This document shows positions 59,790 through 64,000 of a DNA stretch of 64,000 bases, piece after piece. Within the stretch, counting starts at the first letter, position 1, and each line of letters opens with the position of its first letter. The DNA is taken from NCBI GenBank assembly GCA_964465015.1, contig CAYXHP010000072.1, forward strand, positions 1 to 64,000. Direction: 5' to 3'. A program made the position numbers and the translations under genes. Source of the stretch: Humimonas sp964465015. Its GTDB lineage: Bacteria; Gemmatimonadota; Gemmatimonadetes; Palauibacterales; Palauibacteraceae. Under the pieces are notes generated by a model. That model was not told the DNA's origin. It was given only the letters and a program-made list of their open reading frames with translations, and did not search any database.

Positions 59790-60995
59790 CTACATGCCGC
59801 CGGCGCGCACCGGCGCGGCGCTACGGCTCTGGACGCGACGGCCGACGCGGGCCTCCAGCGAGACGCGAACGCCCGGCGGTTCGTACGGGCAGAAGGGATC
59901 CTCCCCGAGCGGGTCGCCGGAAGCCGCGAAGGCCCGCGCGCGGCTGCCGCCGCACACGAACCGGAACGGGCAGATCCCGCACTTGCCGTGCAGGGCCTCG
60001 GGGTCCCGCAGCGAGCGGAACAGGTCGCTGTCCCGGTAGAGCTCGACCAGCGAGCGCTCGCGGACGTTGCCGGCCGATAGCGCCAGGAAGCCGGATGGGA
60101 ACACCTCGCCCGTGTGGCTGATGAACACGAACCCGTTGCCATCGCCGGTCGATCCGAGATCGGCCGCGGTCGGACCCGCGGGATCGGGGAGGCGTCCGCT
60201 GTTCCGGTCCTCGGCCTCGATCTCGCGACCGACGCGCCGGTAGAAGGGCGCCTCCACGGTCACCACCTTGAACGAGGCGCGGCGCTGGCGACGGTAGATC
60301 CAGCGCAGCAGGGCCTCGGTCTCCCGCGGCCCGAGCGGCTGGAGCACGGAGCCGCGGCCCACCGGCACGAGGAAGAAGAGCTCCCAGGCCACCGCTCCCA
60401 GCGACTCCACCAGATCGGCGATGCAGGCCATGTCGCCCGCGTTGCCGCTGGTAACGGTGGTGTTGATCTGGATCGGGAGCCCCACCCGGCGCGCGGCCTC
60501 GGCCGCCCGCATCACCACGTCGAAGGAGCCGGGCTGGCCCCGGAAGGCGTCGTGGTCGGCGCTGCTGCATCCGTCCAGAGACAGCGCCATCCGGACCACG
60601 CCGGCGTCCTTCAGTCGGCCGATGAGCTCGTCCGTGAGCGACGGCGCGGGGGCCGGTGTGACCGCCATGTGGAGCCCGAGCTCGCGACCGTGGTCGAGGA
60701 GCTCGAACACGTCCGGACGCACCATCGGGTCGCCACCCGAGAGGACGACCACCGGAGGCCGAGGCGTGAACGCCGCCACCTGCCGCAGGACTTCGAAGGC
60801 CTCCGCGGTCGTCAGCTCGTCCGGGTGCGCGAACGGCTGGGCCTCGGCACGACAGTGCACGCACTTGAGCGGGCACGCCTGCGTCAGCTCCCAGGTGAGG
60901 ACCACCGGTGCCTCCGCGTACGCGCGCCGCATGGCCCGGGGGCCACCCCCGGCGCGGTGCGGGTGTCCCCCCGCGTGTCCGATTCCCATCTCCAT
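59790..60995 (-). CDS. Radical SAM/SPASM protein (TIGR04053-like)
   Basis: The 401-residue protein has the radical SAM triad ACPLKCVHC (Cys41, 45, 48), the GGDP loop (SGGDPMVRP), SLDG (SLDGCSSADHDAFRG) and NTTVTSGNAGDM. The C-terminal SPASM region has four cysteines (HGKCGICPFRFVCGGSRARA; further DPFCPYEP). This is close to the TIGR04053 subgroup, which is related to the heme d1/AhbC-D type enzymes, but that relation is from memory of the motif. ATG at 60993-60995 or 60986-60988. Divergent from msrB. Confidence 0.83.
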   Translation of the reverse strand: MEMGIGHAGGHPHRAGGGPRAMRRAYAEAPVVLTWELTQACPLKCVHCRAEAQPFAHPDELTTAEAFEVLRQVAAFTPRPPVVVLSGGDPMVRPDVFELLDHGRELGLHMAVTPAPAPSLTDELIGRLKDAGVVRMALSLDGCSSADHDAFRGQPGSFDVVMRAAEAARRVGLPIQINTTVTSGNAGDMACIADLVESLGAVAWELFFLVPVGRGSVLQPLGPRETEALLRWIYRRQRRASFKVVTVEAPFYRRVGREIEAEDRNSGRLPDPAGPTAADLGSTGDGNGFVFISHTGEVFPSGFLALSAGNVRERSLVELYRDSDLFRSLRDPEALHGKCGICPFRFVCGGSRARAFAASGDPLGEDPFCPYEPPGVRVSLEARVGRRVQSRSAAPVRAGGM

Positions 60996-61281
60996 AGTCG
61001 TCTCTCTCCCCCCGGCGAACGTCGAACATGCCTCGGACTTCGCACCCATAGTGGCTCGCACGGTGGCCGGGCCGGTATAGGAAGGTGGCCGACGGCGATC
61101 GTGGGGCAACGGCCCGGCCCCGTGTGGTGGGGATCCCACCGTCTCCGTAGGGAAGCACCCGACACCGGAACGGGAGACGTGGAACGGCGCGGCACCCACG
61201 ATCGTTCCCATGGGGCCGGCACCGGGCGTGCGGCCCGACCGGGCCCGCGGGACCGTGGTGGACGAAGCGAGGAGATGAAGG

Positions 61282-61878
61282 ATGCGAAGGCGGACGTTCG
61301 TGGCCGGACTGGCCGGGATCGCGGCGGCCCCGCTGTTCCTGGGTGAATGGCTCGGGCTCGAACGCGATCCGGACGAAGGGGCCGGACGCGGCGCGGGGCC
61401 CGGGCTCCTGCGCGATGCGGCGGCCGGGGGCCGCTCCGACACGACGGGTGGCGAAGCCGTGCCCCCGCTTCGGAAGAGCCGCGAGGAGTGGAAACGGATC
61501 CTCGAGCCCGACGCCTACGCCGTCCTGTTCGAAGCGTACACCGAGCGCCCTTTCTCCAGTCCACTCGACCACGAGACGCGGGCCGGCACGTACGTGTGCG
61601 CGGCCTGCTTCCTGCCCCTGTTCTCCTCGGACACCAAGTACGACAGCGGTACCGGGTGGCCCAGCTTCTGGCGGCCGCTCGATGAGAGTCATCTGGCCAC
61701 CAAGCCCGACTACCAGCTGGTCGTCCCGCGCACCGAGTACCACTGCGTGCGTTGCGGCGGCCACCAGGGGCACGTGTTCGACGACGGCCCGCCCCCCACC
61801 GGATTGCGCTACTGCAACAACGGCCTGGCGCTGCGCTTCGTACCGAAGGGCGAGGACCTCCCGGCCCTGCGCACCTGA
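61282..61878 (+). CDS. msrB: Peptide methionine (R)-S-oxide reductase
   Basis: The 198-residue exported enzyme reduces methionine R-sulfoxide. A twin-arginine-type leader (RRRTFVAGLAGIAAAPLFLG) is followed by the MsrB fold: YVCAACFLPLFSSDTKYDSG, TGWPSFWRPL, YHCVRCGGHQGHVFDDGP and the catalytic Cys in RYCNNGLALRF. Zinc ligands CxxC are both present. The usual Asn-Ser (CINSxxLxF) is CNNGLALRF, a common variant. Probably acts in the envelope, and the FAD reductase gene follows about 100 bases downstream. Confidence 0.92.
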   Translation: MRRRTFVAGLAGIAAAPLFLGEWLGLERDPDEGAGRGAGPGLLRDAAAGGRSDTTGGEAVPPLRKSREEWKRILEPDAYAVLFEAYTERPFSSPLDHETRAGTYVCAACFLPLFSSDTKYDSGTGWPSFWRPLDESHLATKPDYQLVVPRTEYHCVRCGGHQGHVFDDGPPPTGLRYCNNGLALRFVPKGEDLPALRT

Positions 61879-61975
61879 GCGCTCCCGTCCGAGGCGTCGG
61901 ACTTGCGTTCGCTCTCCCGCGCGCAGATCTCGTGGGGAAAGCCGGCGAACCTCGAACTGGATCCCGGAGGAGAGG

Positions 61976-63154
61976 ATGCGCTCGTTCGACTACCTGATCA
62001 TCGGCGCGGGAATGACCGCGGACGCCGCCGTGGCGGGCATCCGCGAGCAGGACGAGGACGGCTCCATCGGACTCATCGGCGCCGAGGAGGAGCCCCCCTA
62101 CGACCGTCCCCCCCTCAGCAAGGGCCTGTGGAAGGACATGTCCGAGGAGGACATCTGGCGGTCTTCCGCCGCCGACGAGGCCGATCTCCTCCTGGGACGG
62201 AGGGTCGTATCGCTGGACCGCGAGGCGAAGACCGTCCGGGACGACGGCGGCGACGAGTACGGCTACGGCAAGCTTCTCCTGGCCACGGGCGGCGCGCCGC
62301 GGACCCTCCCCGACGCGCCCGCGGAGGTGATCCACTACCGGACCTTGGAGGACTACCGGCGGCTGCGCGCGCTGGCGGACGACGCGCGCCGATTCATCAT
62401 CGTCGGGGGCGGGTTCATCGGGAGCGAGGTCGCGGCGGCCCTGTGCATGGCCGACCGGGACGTGACGATCGTGTTTCCGGAGAAGGACCTGTGCTCCCGG
62501 CTCTTCCCTGCGCGCCTGGCGAGCTTCGTCTCCGAGTACTTCCGGAAGCAGGGCGTGACGGTGCTATCCGGCGAGAGCGTGGCGGGCGTCTTCTCCCGGG
62601 ACGGCGGCGTGCAGGTCTCCCTGCGGTCGGGCGAGTCGCTGCGCGCGGACGGGGTGGTGGTCGGCATCGGCATCGTCCCGGAGACCGGTCTGGCGGAGGA
62701 CGCCGGCCTGGACGTCGGCGACGGGATCGTGGTGGACGCGCACCTGCGGACGAGCGACCCGGACATCTTCGCGGCGGGCGACGTGGCGTCCTTCCCCCAT
62801 CCGGCTCTCCGCCGGCGCCTGCGCGTGGAGCACGAGGACGCTGCCAACACCATGGGCCGCCAGGCCGGACGCAACATGGCCGGGGCCGACGAGCCCTACG
62901 AGCACGTACCGCTCTTCTACTCCGACCTGTTCGACCTCGGCTACGAGGCGGTGGGCCGCGTGGACACGCGCCTGGACATCGTCGAGGACTGGGAGGAGGA
63001 GCATCGCAAGGGCGTGGTCTACTACCTCGAGGACGAGCGGGTCGAGGGCGTCCTGCTGTGGAACACGTGGGGGCAGGACGAGGCCGCCCGCGGACTCCTG
63101 CGCGACCGCTCGAAGATCCTCCCCGGCGACCTGGTGGGCCGCCTGCCCGAATAG
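61976..63154 (+). CDS. NAD(P)H-type FAD-dependent oxidoreductase (rubredoxin/ferredoxin reductase-like)
   Basis: The 392-residue flavoprotein has the FAD loop DYLIIGAGMTADAAVAGI, the NAD(P) loop FIIVGGGFIGSEVAAAL and the FAD-closing motif DIFAAGDVASFPHP. This is the pattern of ferredoxin/rubredoxin or apoptosis-inducing-factor-like reductases. It could deliver electrons to MsrB or the radical SAM protein nearby, but neither is a known partner. ATG at 61976 preceded by GGAGGAGAGG. Confidence 0.87.
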   Translation: MRSFDYLIIGAGMTADAAVAGIREQDEDGSIGLIGAEEEPPYDRPPLSKGLWKDMSEEDIWRSSAADEADLLLGRRVVSLDREAKTVRDDGGDEYGYGKLLLATGGAPRTLPDAPAEVIHYRTLEDYRRLRALADDARRFIIVGGGFIGSEVAAALCMADRDVTIVFPEKDLCSRLFPARLASFVSEYFRKQGVTVLSGESVAGVFSRDGGVQVSLRSGESLRADGVVVGIGIVPETGLAEDAGLDVGDGIVVDAHLRTSDPDIFAAGDVASFPHPALRRRLRVEHEDAANTMGRQAGRNMAGADEPYEHVPLFYSDLFDLGYEAVGRVDTRLDIVEDWEEEHRKGVVYYLEDERVEGVLLWNTWGQDEAARGLLRDRSKILPGDLVGRLPE

Positions 63155-63276
63155 GCGGCAGCTTCGGCCGGACGCCCGCTCCGGCCGTATTCGCCGCTCC
63201 CAAACGCGCTGGAGGGCGCCGCCTTCCGGGCCTCCCGCGAGCGTTCGGTCGCCCCTCTTGCATTTCTATGCATCCA

Positions 63277-63294
63277 TCTGAATAATCATGCTTC
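63277..63294. promoter_or_regulatory. Possible ARG-box upstream of argG
   Basis: The 18-base stretch TCTGAATAATCATGCTTC agrees at about 12 of 16 scored positions with the E. coli ARG-box (TNTGAATWWWWATTCANW). It is in an AT-rich patch about 65-80 bases before argG, where ArgR usually acts. The match is partial, so this is a candidate only. Confidence 0.4.
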
Positions 63295-63356
63295 GTTCGC
63301 TCGGGGGCCGGCGTGCCACCGCTCCCCGGGTCCGGCACATGCACGAGGAGCACGAG

Positions 63357-64000
<644 letters not shown>

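Overview
This is a very GC-rich chromosomal window, densely packed on both strands. Starts are often GTG or TTG, and many genes overlap as ATGA, GTGA or TTGA. Lipoprotein and outer-membrane genes (a complete curli secretion set, RlpA, an aspartic protease, beta-propeller lipoproteins) imply a diderm bacterium. The mix of curli genes, BlaI/M56 pairs, 6-bladed-propeller lipoproteins and many family-only proteins fits Gemmatimonadota or a neighbouring phylum. That placement is inference; no rRNA or tRNA marker is present.

Layout. 1-5.0 kb: two facing-back minus-strand units that look like one regulatory system. One encodes a BlaI-type repressor and a BlaR1/M56 membrane metallopeptidase whose sensor end is replaced by HEAT repeats. 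The other encodes an exported HEAT-repeat protein and an ECF sigma factor. Both promoters carry the same dyad, TGCTAA-N4-TTAGCA, and both HEAT proteins end in the same Trp-Pro tail. This is the most novel feature of the window. 5.1-8.2 kb: cupin, tandem retropepsin-type protease, DinB and OsmC proteins. 8.4-14.4 kb: a curli locus (csgE, csgF, csgG with an extra beta-barrel domain, two tandem csgA-like genes, a csgB-like gene and a coupled lipoprotein), with strong RNA hairpins around the csgA pair.

14.5-24.3 kb: cysteine-synthase-like enzyme, VOC and nitrobindin-like proteins; an orphan molybdate-type binding protein with its MerR/TOBE regulator; NmrA, isochorismatase and DUF2568 genes; a dicarboxylate symporter; a CTP-synthase-like amidotransferase homolog that lacks the usual histidine; and an SRPBCC-methyltransferase fusion. 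24.3-31.8 kb: a SnoaL remnant, a protein gene with 30-bp tandem repeats, a TolB-like propeller, CPBP protease, kelch and DUF3667 proteins. 31.8-45.3 kb: hydrolases, a propeller lipoprotein, a berberine-bridge-type flavoenzyme, DinB, phosphoesterase, a UPF0104/alkaline-phosphatase-superfamily pair, OsmC, EEP nuclease-like, PLD-like and BNR proteins.

45.4-64 kb is richer in housekeeping genes: fumC, a DUF192 protein, a Fur-family regulator with an upstream dyad, pyrE, nfuA, a baeRF-family protein, a macrodomain protein, rlpA, metE coupled to a CLC channel, a VOC/MarR divergent pair with a clear operator, a radical SAM/SPASM protein, msrB, an NAD(P)H-type FAD reductase and the 5' part of argG, which runs off the right edge. 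I saw no insertion sequences, prophage, CRISPR array, tRNA or rRNA.
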